From contig NZ_JAQMUE010000084.1 of NCBI RefSeq assembly GCF_028330985.1, positions 1 through 64,000 of the forward strand: a stretch of 64,000 bases of DNA, read 5' to 3'. A program made the translations under genes and the position numbers. This DNA comes from Roseofilum reptotaenium CS-1145 (GTDB lineage Bacteria > Cyanobacteriota > Cyanobacteriia > Cyanobacteriales > Desertifilaceae). Shown one piece after another: positions 36,702-45,156 of this stretch. The first letter of the stretch is position 1, and each line of letters opens with the position of its first letter. Under the pieces are notes generated by a model. It was not told the DNA's origin, did no database searches, and worked only from the letters and a program-made list of their open reading frames with translations.

Positions 36702-37772
36702 TTAGTGTTTATTGTGCAGGTGACGATGGTTGGTTGTTTTACCAGAATTCATCTCTTCTGGTAGGTCTTTTGAGTCCAGTGTATTGTTGTCCGTTACGGC
36801 GATCGCAATCAAGGGGCTGATCGCGGCTTGTCTTAGTCCTTGACGAACCAGTTCATTTAAATACCGCTGTTGCAACTTGTACCATTCTTTCCAGCATTCG
36901 TAACGCTGTTTAGTCAACAGCTTAGTCAATCCAGGCCCTTCCTGTCTCCAGTTAGAAGGTAGAACTTCATCCAAAAAAGCTTCCAATACCAAAGTATCTT
37001 GAATCGTGCCTAAGACTTCCTGAATTTGCTTAATCTCCTGCACATATTCTTGATAAACCGGCCCATAATGCTGTCTAAACAAGCTCATTTGATAGCGTAC
37101 CCGTTTCGCTTGTTTGCGCAGATCGTGTAATGCTTCGCCCTGTTCTGAAATCTGGGCTTCAGCCCCCTTGAGAGTTAACCGAGTTTGCCGCTTGATTTTC
37201 TCTCCATCTACAGTTACCCCAACCCACCAAGCTGGATGCAGCAATAATTGATTAATGTAAGGTAACAAGAGATCGGGTAATACACTATTAACCGGTAGTT
37301 CTGCCCAATTCTGATAGTGCGGCTCTTCCAACCATGTGTTTACCGACTGCTTAAAGTTCTTATACGTCTTACCCTTGAGGAAGTTTTTCACGGTTTTGAA
37401 AACTTTAGAGCGTCGTTTGGATAATTTTTGCAAGGCTTTCTCTAATAAGGGTTGCTCCTTAGCTTTTACTTGGGGTTGATACTCTTGCAGAGCTTCTTGC
37501 AGCACATCTAAATCTCGCAACTCTCCCAGGATTCTTGCCATTTTACCAATCCGCTTGTTACTCATCTGGGGGGGTAAGTCTAAAATGGGGGCAAAACCGG
37601 TAACTGCACTGCGTAACCGGCGCATTCCAACCCGCATCTGATGTAAATCTTCCGGATCTTGGTCAGCTAAAACCTTCTGTTCATAAGCAATCGCTTTGTG
37701 GAAATACTTTTCCATGCCCAGATAAGCCCAATCTCTTAACTGTTGCGTTTGAGAGTGTCGCTGTTGAATCAT
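36702..37772 (-). CDS. CHAD domain-containing protein
   Basis: CHAD domains are helical, positively charged modules that bind polyphosphate in characterised proteins. The 356 residues show the conserved-histidine repeats LHQMRVGMRRLRSAVTGF (about 44-60) and LHDLRKQAKRVRYQMSLF (about 217-234), with basic helices between. No CYTH triphosphatase domain is attached. The last 35 or so residues (LDSKDLPEEMNSGKTTN, then His-rich) are encoded inside the tandem duplication of the convergent lipoprotein genes. Confidence 0.9.
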   Translation of the reverse strand: MIQQRHSQTQQLRDWAYLGMEKYFHKAIAYEQKVLADQDPEDLHQMRVGMRRLRSAVTGFAPILDLPPQMSNKRIGKMARILGELRDLDVLQEALQEYQPQVKAKEQPLLEKALQKLSKRRSKVFKTVKNFLKGKTYKNFKQSVNTWLEEPHYQNWAELPVNSVLPDLLLPYINQLLLHPAWWVGVTVDGEKIKRQTRLTLKGAEAQISEQGEALHDLRKQAKRVRYQMSLFRQHYGPVYQEYVQEIKQIQEVLGTIQDTLVLEAFLDEVLPSNWRQEGPGLTKLLTKQRYECWKEWYKLQQRYLNELVRQGLRQAAISPLIAIAVTDNNTLDSKDLPEEMNSGKTTNHRHLHNKH

Positions 37773-38065
37773 CGTCTGTGCCCCTTACAATCAAATGAAT
37801 CGCTCTAGCTGTTTAGGATATTTAGCTAAGAAGATCTAGGATAACCGACTTACACTCTCCTAGTAATTTGAATTATCAAAACTTCACAACTCTAAACTGT
37901 ATCCGTTAGTACAGATCATTGCCTTCTGCTTTCAAACTGACTCACCCATGGCGATCGCCCAATTGATCGACACAAGCAAGCCTTGACCCATCCATCTATT
38001 GAAATTGGTCTCTAAGCCCTATATACTAAACTATAGATCAACCTTTTCTCAATTTACAGATTATT

Positions 38066-38395
38066 ATGCCTCTCTACGATTATTTCTGCCCTAGTAATAA
38101 TCGCCAGGTGGAAGTTTTTCATTCCCTCAATCAGACCATCGACACTTGGGGAAAACTGTGTGAATTAGCCCATATTGATCCTGAATGCACCCCCTTAGAT
38201 GCACCGGTGCGTCGTTTAGTGAGCGCGCCTATGCTCAGTATTCCCACAAGCAATAATGATTACAAAAATTTAGGGTTTAGTAAATTAGTCAAGCGGGATG
38301 ACGGCGTTTATGAAAACGTCACGGCAAAAGACGGAGAAGACCCCATTTACTATCGAAATCAAAGCTCTACCCATGGTGCTGACTCGAGTAGCTAA
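38066..38395 (+). CDS. FmdB-like zinc-ribbon-type small protein
   Basis: This 109-residue protein opens with MPLYDYFCPSNNRQVEVFHS, like FmdB-family regulators (MPLYEYRCxxC), and continues with a central segment DAPVRRLVSAPMLSIP that also fits. The CxxC pairs of a zinc ribbon are incomplete: Cys occurs at 8, 32 and 41 only. The C-terminal third is polar and probably disordered. Role unknown. A bidirectional hairpin follows at 38483. Confidence 0.65.
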   Translation: MPLYDYFCPSNNRQVEVFHSLNQTIDTWGKLCELAHIDPECTPLDAPVRRLVSAPMLSIPTSNNDYKNLGFSKLVKRDDGVYENVTAKDGEDPIYYRNQSSTHGADSSS

Positions 38396-38482
38396 TTCCC
38401 CTTCAGCTTAAACCATCCCTTCAATGAAGCCTTGATAGAATCACGCAAGTAACTTAACCCATTACCCAGAAAGAACCGTTAT

Positions 38483-38510
38483 TTAACAAGGGGCTTCAGC
38501 CCCTTGTTAA
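38483..38510. terminator. Bidirectional hairpin between convergent genes
   Basis: A perfect 12-bp stem (38483-38494 with 38499-38510), loop TTCA. The arms begin TTAACAAGGGGC. It lies between the FmdB-like gene and the convergent amidase gene and could stop transcription from both sides, though T-runs are short. Confidence 0.75.
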
Positions 38511-38537
38511 GCGGAGTGTCACCAAGACAAAAAGCAT

Positions 38538-39575
38538 TTACATGGGAGGGGCTGTTTTCGTGCCTAAATGGATAGACTTATCTGCACCCCGATAAGCATA
38601 ATCAATGCCTAATTCTTTACAGAAATCTGCCAAGATGACATAAGTAGAACGCTTTAATAAAACTCCTTGCACAAAGGGTTGCACAGGGAAATCTTGGTCA
38701 CCAATGGCATTTCCATTCACATCCAAGGGACGATTTAGGTAAATGTCAACATTGGGAAAATTGGGAATAATAGGAGCATCGGTCATATACTGAGGTTTGT
38801 ATTTATCCGAAAGTAGGTTAATAAACCGGATGTCCCCGCTTTGGACTGTACCAATTCTGATTTGGAAGGGTGAGGTTAAATCTAATAACCGAGCATAACA
38901 CCGGTTATCAGACAGGATATATCCTGTAGAAATTACTCGACCCCCAAAGAAGAGCCGACATTCTGTTTCTTGTTGATAATTTTCGATCTTTTGTAAGTCC
39001 GGATCGGCAGCAGCTTGCATGAAATTACGGATTTTATCTCGAAGGATATCACCCCCTACACCACCGCGATCGGAAGATTTCAGTTGCCACCAGTCCCAGC
39101 GCTCTGCTGTTCCTCCAGGCCATCCATCATGCCAACTAATGGGGCCATAATTATCATGGGGGAGACCATAATATCTAGCTGTACCAAAAGAAACTCCTGT
39201 ACCTCGCCAAGCTTGCCACTTGGAGAAATCCCGATTGGCGGCTGCTTCTGCATGAGTCATGACAGTAGAGATGGTAATATCGTTGGTACCCCAACCCAAA
39301 TCTAGGGCTAGGGATGCAACTTCTTTACACATATTGTCAATCTGAATATTAGTAGGAGGATAATCTCGCCAAGCCACTCCTCCCATACAAGAGCAACAGA
39401 TACTAACCGAATTAGCATTGCGGGCATAAGTATGAGTCCGCAACATTTGGTCATAGCCGGTGTGCCGTTTAACCGTGCCATCACTCATGACTATAGTATG
39501 GTAATGACCAGGAGTTGCCCAGTTATAGTGAGTTCCACTCCAGTGTAAATAGATTTTCCGAATGATTTGACCCAT
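38538..39575 (-). CDS. N-acetylmuramoyl-L-alanine amidase (Amidase_2/PGRP fold)
   Basis: The N-terminal domain (about 1-170) resembles zinc amidases of the Amidase_2 fold, which cut the peptide from muramic acid in peptidoglycan. Candidate zinc ligands are His11 (IYLHWSGT) and His in VMTHAEAA; NSVSICCSCMGG is the conserved strand after the first ligand. The C-terminal region (about 190-345) is unassigned and ends with LKRSTYVILADFCKELGIDY, similar to stalk or copper-amine-oxidase-N-like modules. There is no signal peptide, which is odd for a wall enzyme. Confidence 0.75.
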   Translation of the reverse strand: MGQIIRKIYLHWSGTHYNWATPGHYHTIVMSDGTVKRHTGYDQMLRTHTYARNANSVSICCSCMGGVAWRDYPPTNIQIDNMCKEVASLALDLGWGTNDITISTVMTHAEAAANRDFSKWQAWRGTGVSFGTARYYGLPHDNYGPISWHDGWPGGTAERWDWWQLKSSDRGGVGGDILRDKIRNFMQAAADPDLQKIENYQQETECRLFFGGRVISTGYILSDNRCYARLLDLTSPFQIRIGTVQSGDIRFINLLSDKYKPQYMTDAPIIPNFPNVDIYLNRPLDVNGNAIGDQDFPVQPFVQGVLLKRSTYVILADFCKELGIDYAYRGADKSIHLGTKTAPPM

Positions 39576-39858
39576 AAACTTGCCTGATCCTAAGATATCG
39601 ACCTCATTATATTTCAGGGATTTCGTCTAGAATATTAAAGTTGGGCAAAAAAGAAGCTTTCTTTAAAAAGAGCGATCGCCTCGATCCGCAATTTAACCTA
39701 GTTCGTGACCCCTCTCCCTGACCCACAAAATCCCCAAGATCGAGTAAAAGTCCTCTCCCCAAACCGGTTCAGAATGCACCATAATAGGAAACAGAACTGG
39801 CCAAGGTTTTGGCTAACTCCACCCTTCACCCTATAACTGAATAAAACCTCCTACCACC

Positions 39859-40428
39859 ATGACTGCCATCGTGCATTCCCTCTTTGATGCCCTCGCTCCT
39901 GAACCTTCTGAAGACTCCTTATCTGCCAGTACCCTAAAACTCGCTGTTGGAGATGCCCGTGAAGTCCTTGAACAACAACGACAGAAAAACCAAACCCTAA
40001 CCACTAAACTCAATATATTATTTGTAACGAATGGAGCCTTGCTAACCAGTTTAACCCTATCTCGGTTGGTGCTAGTACCTAACCTGATCACAGTTGCTGA
40101 GTTGCTGGGCTTTCTTGTAAACTTTACATTGCTGATTTCGGCATTTCTCCCTCGGCAAATGGCAGTCAGCCCCAATTTAGGCGATCGCAAATTCCTCGAA
40201 ACTTACCTCTCCCTCTCACCGGAGGAGTATCAACTCCAAATGTTGGTTAACTGGTCAGAAGCCTATAATGCCAATAAACAACGCCTTGATGATATCTCCC
40301 AATCCCTCTCCTATGCTGCTTATGCGACTTGGATGTTGGCGCTGGTGATTCTGACAGATATGGTAGTGGCTAACTTCTGTCCAGGGATGGCTTGTTTCCC
40401 TACTGTTTTGACTTACTTTGCCCTATGA
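39859..40428 (+). CDS. Membrane protein with coiled coil and about three helices
   Basis: I do not recognise a named family for this 189-residue protein. A helical, polar N-terminus (AVGDAREVLEQQRQKNQ) leads to membrane segments at about 52-75 (LNILFVTNGALLTSLTL) and 80-97, then a cytosolic segment with FLETYLSLSPEEYQLQMLVN and QRLDDISQSL, and a third segment at about 150-170 (WMLALVILTDMVVANF). This plan recalls small membrane effectors such as those in SLATT or Pycsar systems, but no nucleotide cyclase lies nearby. The stop overlaps the next gene's start (ATGA). Confidence 0.7.
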   Translation: MTAIVHSLFDALAPEPSEDSLSASTLKLAVGDAREVLEQQRQKNQTLTTKLNILFVTNGALLTSLTLSRLVLVPNLITVAELLGFLVNFTLLISAFLPRQMAVSPNLGDRKFLETYLSLSPEEYQLQMLVNWSEAYNANKQRLDDISQSLSYAAYATWMLALVILTDMVVANFCPGMACFPTVLTYFAL

Positions 40429-40700
40429 GTTCCACTGCGGACAATCCCAATCCTCCCAAAAAGAAAGTCAACCTGCCGGAACCGGATCAGGATAATATTA
40501 CGGTACTAACCAATAAGTTGCCCAAAAGGCCAATTTTGCCGTGGAACCGTTACGATTCTCCTTGGCACGATCCAGAAAAGAAAGGTTCTTTGAAAGAAGA
40601 AGAGTCTAAAATAGCACCGAATGTAGAATATGAAGAGGCTGAAACTCCAGAAGAAACGCAAAAAGGAAATACAATTCCCTTTAAGCGCCATCAAGGATAG
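40425..40700 (+). CDS. Small charged, proline-rich protein coupled to the membrane protein
   Basis: A 91-residue soluble protein whose ATG (40425) overlaps the TGA of the upstream gene, so translation is probably coupled. It is rich in Pro, Lys, Glu and Asp (NPPKKKVNLPEPDQDN), with a short conserved-looking middle (RPILPWNRYDSPWHDPEKK) and acidic tail. It is probably disordered. No family recognised. The overlap suggests that the two proteins act together. Confidence 0.65.
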   Translation: MSSTADNPNPPKKKVNLPEPDQDNITVLTNKLPKRPILPWNRYDSPWHDPEKKGSLKEEESKIAPNVEYEEAETPEETQKGNTIPFKRHQG

Positions 40701-40723
40701 GTGTACTGATTACCAATTGCCCG

Positions 40724-40855
40724 TTACCATAATTCTAATTGTCCTGGGGGAACATTCCCTCGGCGGTTTCGGTGGTATCCCAAGTGGCAACCGGTGCAGA
40801 CAGCGACTAGATTTTCTAATCGATTGTCTTCTGGCCGAAAATTACGATACTCAGG
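40724..40855 (-). pseudogene. HNH-endonuclease C-terminal remnant
   Basis: On the minus strand the frame reads PEYRNFRPEDNRLENLVAVC, then TGCHLGYHRNRRGNVPPGQL and ELW before a stop. The pattern NRxENLVAVCxxCHxxYH is the zinc-binding end of HNH endonucleases. A stop lies directly upstream in frame, and the N-terminal part is absent, so this is a fragment of about 43 residues. Confidence 0.6.
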
Positions 40856-40863
40856 CTAGCTTC

Positions 40864-41043
40864 CTACAATTCAACATTATTTAACTGTGCAGCAGCTAAG
40901 TTGGATTGCATTAAGTTAGCTTCCCTCAGTTTTGCTTCTTTGAAGTTCGCTCCGACTAAGTTGGCACCACTTAAGTCTGTTTCATATAACTCAGCTTCGC
41001 TCAAATTAATTCCCGGTAATTGTTGCCTTTCGCTCTCGCTCAT
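40864..41043 (-). CDS. Short pentapeptide-repeat protein
   Basis: This 59-residue frame begins MSESERQQLPGINLSEAELY and contains eight or so A(N/D/K)Lxx units, such as DLSGANLVGANFKEAKLREA, which fold as a right-handed square helix. The length is far below typical family members, and the frame upstream (LSDFQGT, stop, EELEQM) looks like a broken N-terminus, so it may be a remnant. The HNH fragment lies just downstream. Confidence 0.65.
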   Translation of the reverse strand: MSESERQQLPGINLSEAELYETDLSGANLVGANFKEAKLREANLMQSNLAAAQLNNVEL

Positions 41044-41086
41044 CTGTTCCAGCTCTTCCTAAGTCCCTTGAAAGTCGCTCAGATTA

Positions 41087-41132
41087 TATAGCGCTTCGCG
41101 CTAGGGAATAGGCAATAGGGAATAGGCAATAG
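41087..41132. repeat. REP-like AGCGC palindrome with GGGAATA/GGCAATA heptamers
   Basis: TATAGCGCTTCGCGCTAGGG followed by AATAGGCAATAGGG and one more heptamer pair. This is the best-preserved local copy of the dispersed unit also seen at 21855. Confidence 0.75.
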
Positions 41133-41202
41133 CTTGTATGGCTTAGGTTCTAAGGCTTCAAGCTGTACCTCATAGAAGAGAGAAACGCTATAGTCATTCC
41201 AA

Positions 41203-41316
41203 TTAAGTTCCGTACAGTTTAACGATCTCATCAAGAGTCGTACCAGGCTGGGCATAAATCCTCTGCTTTTTGAGAATGGCGAAATCTTCTTCTTCAGCAA
41301 AAGTAACTCTCTTCTG
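41203..41316 (-). pseudogene. Possible fragment of a small protein gene
   Basis: The minus strand reads QKRVTFAEEEDFAILKKQRI then YAQPGTTLDEIVKLYGT and stop, with a stop codon directly before it and no start. The composition is protein-like, with charged helix periodicity. No family is recognised. It may be what remains of an antitoxin-sized gene, but this is a guess. Confidence 0.3.
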
Positions 41317-41353
41317 TCAAACTGGGAAAACACTTGTCCTTAGTGAATTCTAG

Positions 41354-41607
41354 AACTCTTGCAGTATCGGCGATCGCGGAAGATGATAATTTTCCCTTAT
41401 CACTCCCACAGAGTTCTTTGTTTTTTTATGCACCAAGACTATTATTTTTTATTTTTCAAAACTGCTGATGGTGATAATCCTCCTGTTTATTCTTATCAAG
41501 AGCATCAATCACGTAATTCTTTTAAACTGGAATACTGGAGTTATACAAATTTCTTAATCGATTACCTAAAAAAAGAAGCAGCTTGGCGTAAGAAATGGAA
41601 AATTTAA
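41354..41607 (+). pseudogene. Remnant resembling SMI1/KNR4-family protein
   Basis: The end of the frame reads HQDYYFLFFKTADGDNPPVY followed by SYQEH and FLIDYLKKEAAWRK, as in the C-terminal part of SMI1/KNR4 (immunity-type) proteins. Upstream, AEDDNFPLSLPQSSL fits the same family but in another frame; the shift falls in the T-run near 41423. The N-terminal half is missing. Confidence 0.5.
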
Positions 41608-41694
41608 GGAAGGTGGGGTATAGGACTTTTAATGGGTTTGTGAACGATAAAGTTCGTTCTCTCCCTTAGTAAGTAGAAATGGATAGAATCGCAG

Positions 41695-42156
41695 ATGGAA
41701 GAACATTCTTTGGGCTTAAAGTTGGTGATTATGTATAAAGGGTTTCTCGCAGCAGTAATGGCTGTTTTAGCGATCGCCTCGGCTTGGAGTTGGAGAAATT
41801 ATGAGGCGATCCCACAGTGGGCAGAAGGCTACTTGGTTAATGGAGAATACAGCACCATTGAATGGATTGTTCATTACATCCTCCATCATCAAGTGTCCGA
41901 ACTGCAATTGATTGCCAGAATAGCTAGTGTTTATGCCCTAGGATTAGGAACAGCAACCCTAGGGTTATGGTATGGAAAATCCTGGGGAAATTTTCTTGTT
42001 ACCCTATTAGCTGGGTTACCTCTACCGGTGGAAGTTTGGCAATCGATTCACCATCCTTCAGCCAATCATGTCATCCTTTTAGGGTTGAATTTGTTGGTCT
42101 TTTTCTATTTGCTCAATCATCTCCAGCAGCAACAGAAAATGGCCAAATTGTCCTGA
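41695..42156 (+). CDS. DUF2127 membrane protein
   Basis: DUF2127 proteins are small four-helix membrane proteins of unknown function. The 153 residues start EEHSLGLKLVIMYKGFLAAV, with hydrophobic segments at about 10-30, 70-90, 95-110 and 120-142. The motif LGLWYGKSWGNFL and LPVEVWQSIHHPS agree with the family's GLWxxKxWAxxL and PxExxxxxxHPS. MITE copy B follows directly after the stop. Confidence 0.8.
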   Translation: MEEHSLGLKLVIMYKGFLAAVMAVLAIASAWSWRNYEAIPQWAEGYLVNGEYSTIEWIVHYILHHQVSELQLIARIASVYALGLGTATLGLWYGKSWGNFLVTLLAGLPLPVEVWQSIHHPSANHVILLGLNLLVFFYLLNHLQQQQKMAKLS

Positions 42157-42160
42157 TCTC

Positions 42161-42269
42161 TATAGCAGAGAAAGGGAGAGTTAGGACATTTTCTCTTGCG
42201 ATTCGTGCCTGTTGCTAGAGTGCCTTAAACCATCACCTAACTGTCCTAACCAACTCCTTTTCTGCTATA
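42161..42269 (+). mobile_element. MITE-like element, copy B
   Basis: The best-preserved copy: TATAGCAGAGAAAGGGAGAG followed by TTAGGACA at the left, and its near-complement TGTCCTAACCAACTCC then TTTTCTGCTATA at the right. The core has GCGATTCGTGCCT. It sits 4 nt after the DUF2127 stop. A further left end (42266-42290) overlaps its right end, so two elements may have inserted side by side and one then been lost. Confidence 0.82.
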
Positions 42270-42405
42270 GCAGAGAAGGAGTTGGTTATACCATTTCTCA
42301 TTACATCACAAACCGCTGTAAGCACTCTAGCAATAACTATTGTTCTATCGTGCCACCCTAGAAAAGGGTTCCCAGCCCCTCGCGTCTTTAAATATCAGTA
42401 GTGTG

Positions 42406-43665
42406 CTACAAAATACTTTTGAAAAACGCTAAGGTCTCTTTCAGAGCAACAATAAAGCGATCGATTTCTGCAAATGTATTGTAGAAATATAAACTCGCTC
42501 TAGCGCTGGAATTAATCCCTAAAATCCGGTGTAAGGGCTGGGTGCAATGGTGTCCGGTACGAATCGCTACACCCGATTGATCCAAGAGGGAGGAGATATC
42601 ATTGACGTGAATATCACCCGTGGTAAAAGTGGCGAGGGTGGCTCTAACAGTCTTCTGGCTGGGTCTTGGCCCGTAAATTCTCATGTCGGGAACTTGCAGG
42701 AGTTGCTCAAACAGATAGTCGGTTAGTTCCAATTCATAGGCGTGGATTTTGTCTAATCCAATACCGGTTAAATAATCGACGGCTGCACCCAGGGCGATCG
42801 CCTCGGCAATGGCAGGGGTTCCGGCTTCAAATTTATGGGGCAGTTCGGCATAGGTGGCGCGATCGAGAAATACTTCAGCAATCATTTCCCCACCCCCCAA
42901 AAAGGGTGGCATCGCTTCAAGTAATTCTAATTTGCCATACAAGAACCCAATGCCAGTAGGACCGCACATTTTATGACCAGAAGCCACTAACCAATCACAG
43001 TCAATGGCTTGAACATCTAACTTTAAATGGGGGGCACTTTGGCAGGCATCAATTAAAACTTTTGCGCCGACTTTATGGGCTTCCTGCACGATGTCTTCCA
43101 CTGGATTAATACAGCCCAATGTATTAGAACCATGGACAACTGTAACTAATTTGGTTTGGGGACTGAGCAAGGACTTAAACTGCTCAAAATTGAATTCTTC
43201 CGTGTCTGTTAGCTCGACAAACTTTAGGACTGCTCCGGTTTTCTGGGCAATCATTTGCCAAGGCACTAAATTACTATGATGCTCCATCACCGAAGTAATG
43301 ATTTCATCCCCCGGTTTTAAGGTATTTAATCCCCAAGCATAGGCAATGAGATTAACGGCTTCACTGGCATTCCGGGTAAAGACGATTTCATTACGCGATC
43401 GCGCATTCACAAACCCTGCAACCTTATCCCTAGCGCCTTCATAGGCTTCCGTAGCGCGACAACTGAGTAAATGCACGCCCCGATGCACATTGGCATTATC
43501 TCGCTGGTAATAGTGCTGTAAAGTCTCTAAAACAACCCTGGGTTTTTGGGAAGTTGCCGCATTATCCAAATACACTAAAGGATGTCCGTGAGCTTCCTGA
43601 TGAAGAATCGGAAAATCATCTCGGACAAGGGCAGCTAGGGGTTTGGGCTGGGTAAACGTCATCAT
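42406..43665 (-). CDS. sufS: Cysteine desulfurase SufS
   Basis: SufS takes sulfur from cysteine, using PLP, and passes it on for Fe-S cluster assembly. The 419-residue group II enzyme carries the PLP lysine Lys232 in [18 protein letters not shown] and the active-site Cys374 in [25 protein letters not shown] and [12 protein letters not shown] are also present. It is the last gene of the suf cluster, 110 bp after sufD. Confidence 0.97.
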   Translation of the reverse strand: MMTFTQPKPLAALVRDDFPILHQEAHGHPLVYLDNAATSQKPRVVLETLQHYYQRDNANVHRGVHLLSCRATEAYEGARDKVAGFVNARSRNEIVFTRNASEAVNLIAYAWGLNTLKPGDEIITSVMEHHSNLVPWQMIAQKTGAVLKFVELTDTEEFNFEQFKSLLSPQTKLVTVVHGSNTLGCINPVEDIVQEAHKVGAKVLIDACQSAPHLKLDVQAIDCDWLVASGHKMCGPTGIGFLYGKLELLEAMPPFLGGGEMIAEVFLDRATYAELPHKFEAGTPAIAEAIALGAAVDYLTGIGLDKIHAYELELTDYLFEQLLQVPDMRIYGPRPSQKTVRATLATFTTGDIHVNDISSLLDQSGVAIRTGHHCTQPLHRILGINSSARASLYFYNTFAEIDRFIVALKETLAFFKSIL

Positions 43666-43775
43666 AGGGTTATGAATAGAGAATGATTAGGGAAAGTTTG
43701 GGGGATGGGGAGATAGGGAGATGGGGGGATAGAGATGTTTTATTTCCCCCCTTTTTTTAGGTTGGCTCACACAGA

Positions 43776-45155
43776 TCAAAAATGAGTCCGGCACGAGAGA
43801 CACTGAGCCAGGGTAGTTTGCAAGGAAGTTAGGGGAATACGAGATAAAATATCATTGGCAAAGGCATCAATTAACAAATGACGACTCGCTTCTTGAGATA
43901 AGCCCCGACTTTGTAAATAAAAGACCTCTTCCTCTTCTAACTGACTTACCGTTGCCCCATGGGAGCATTTGACATTATCGGCGGTAATTTGCAGTTGAGG
44001 TTTGGTGTCTACTTTTGCTTTGTCTGACAAAATTAAATTGCGATTGAGCTGCTGGGCATGGGTTAACTGAGCAGCTTTAGGCACAAAAACTTTGCCATTG
44101 AAAATAGCATGGGCATTCCGATCCACAATACATTTATGCAGTTGGTTGCTGCTGCCATTGGGATACAAATGATTAATACTACTATGGGTATCAGAGCATT
44201 GTTTGCCGGTGATTTCAGTTAAGCCATTGAGAGTCGTTTGGGTTCCTTCTCCCTGCTGGATCGCATCAATGGTGTGACGGGATAAACCCGCTCCTAGACT
44301 AATGCCATTCAGGGTATATCGACTGTCGCGGTTTTGGCAAATTGCGGTTTTGCTGATGTGGATACTTTGCTGTCCTTCTTGCTGAATGCGAGTATGGTTA
44401 ACCTGGGCGTTATCCTCTAACCAAACTTCCGTAACTGCATTACTGAAATAGGGGGTAATTCCGGGAGCGGCGGGACAACTGCTAATGGTAACATACTGTT
44501 CAACTAAGGTAACAGAACTGTTCGCTCCAGCAACCACTAAAGTCCGAGGACTGGCAAGTGCCGGTTCCCCATTCTCCGCCGATAAAAACAGCACATGAAT
44601 CGGCGTTTCGACAACCTGATTGGCTGGTATCCAAACCAGCGCCCCATCCTGTAAGCTGGCGCTATTTAGGGCAGTAAACACCTCTTGAGTCCCCGGTTGT
44701 TTGCCTAAATAGGGATTGAGTTTAGCTTCCGGAACCACCCCTGATAAGAGATGGGTGACGGTTTCTAAATTCACGCCAGAGAGATCCGAGAGATCGGGAG
44801 AATACACCCCATTGACGAATACCAGACGACTGTTTGCTGCCTCGGGTAGGATAAAGGGCGTAATATCAATCTTGAGGGTTTCCTCCGGAAAAGTAGCGGG
44901 TTGGAAATTCACCCCCAAGAGGCGAGAAATATCTGTAAACCGCCATTCCTCATCCTGGGAGCTGGGGAACTGAAGTTCCGAGGCGATCGCCGCTCCATAT
45001 TCCCGTACTGCTTGAATTAAAGACACCAGAGCTGGATCGAGTTGCGGGCGATCGAACCCTAGACGAGTGTTCAGAAGCTGTTGTACGGCTTGAAACCGGG
45101 GACTTTCCCGATTCAGATCCATGGAGGCGATCGCCCCAACTGAAAGCGTATTCAT
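43776..45155 (-). CDS. sufD: Fe-S cluster assembly protein SufD
   Basis: SufD is a scaffold subunit of the SufBC2D complex. The 459 residues comprise an N-terminal helical part and the beta-helix core typical of SufB/SufD: NQVVETPIHVLFLSA, TLVVAGANSSVTLVEQYVTI, HSSINHLYPNGSSNQLHKCI, and the C-terminal DNVKCSHGATVSQLEEEEVF (conserved Cys and His), then YLQSRGLS. It lies 1 nt after sufC. Confidence 0.96.
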   Translation of the reverse strand: MNTLSVGAIASMDLNRESPRFQAVQQLLNTRLGFDRPQLDPALVSLIQAVREYGAAIASELQFPSSQDEEWRFTDISRLLGVNFQPATFPEETLKIDITPFILPEAANSRLVFVNGVYSPDLSDLSGVNLETVTHLLSGVVPEAKLNPYLGKQPGTQEVFTALNSASLQDGALVWIPANQVVETPIHVLFLSAENGEPALASPRTLVVAGANSSVTLVEQYVTISSCPAAPGITPYFSNAVTEVWLEDNAQVNHTRIQQEGQQSIHISKTAICQNRDSRYTLNGISLGAGLSRHTIDAIQQGEGTQTTLNGLTEITGKQCSDTHSSINHLYPNGSSNQLHKCIVDRNAHAIFNGKVFVPKAAQLTHAQQLNRNLILSDKAKVDTKPQLQITADNVKCSHGATVSQLEEEEVFYLQSRGLSQEASRHLLIDAFANDILSRIPLTSLQTTLAQCLSCRTHF

Positions 45156-45156
45156 C

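Larger units (their letters stand above)
34128..36785 (+). repeat. Tandem segmental duplication (period 1278 bp)
   Basis: Two direct copies each hold about 45 bp of promoter region, a binding-lipoprotein gene, a terminator hairpin and about 60 bp equal to the 3' end of the CHAD gene. Copy 1 runs from about 34128 to 35402; copy 2 from about 35405 to 36785, with an extra MITE. Starts of the two genes are 1278 bp apart. Confidence 0.85.

Noticed and set aside
41079-41333. 84-codon minus-strand frame
   Set aside because: It ends in heptamer repeats (IPYCLFPSA) and runs in another frame over the better-looking fragment at 41203-41316.
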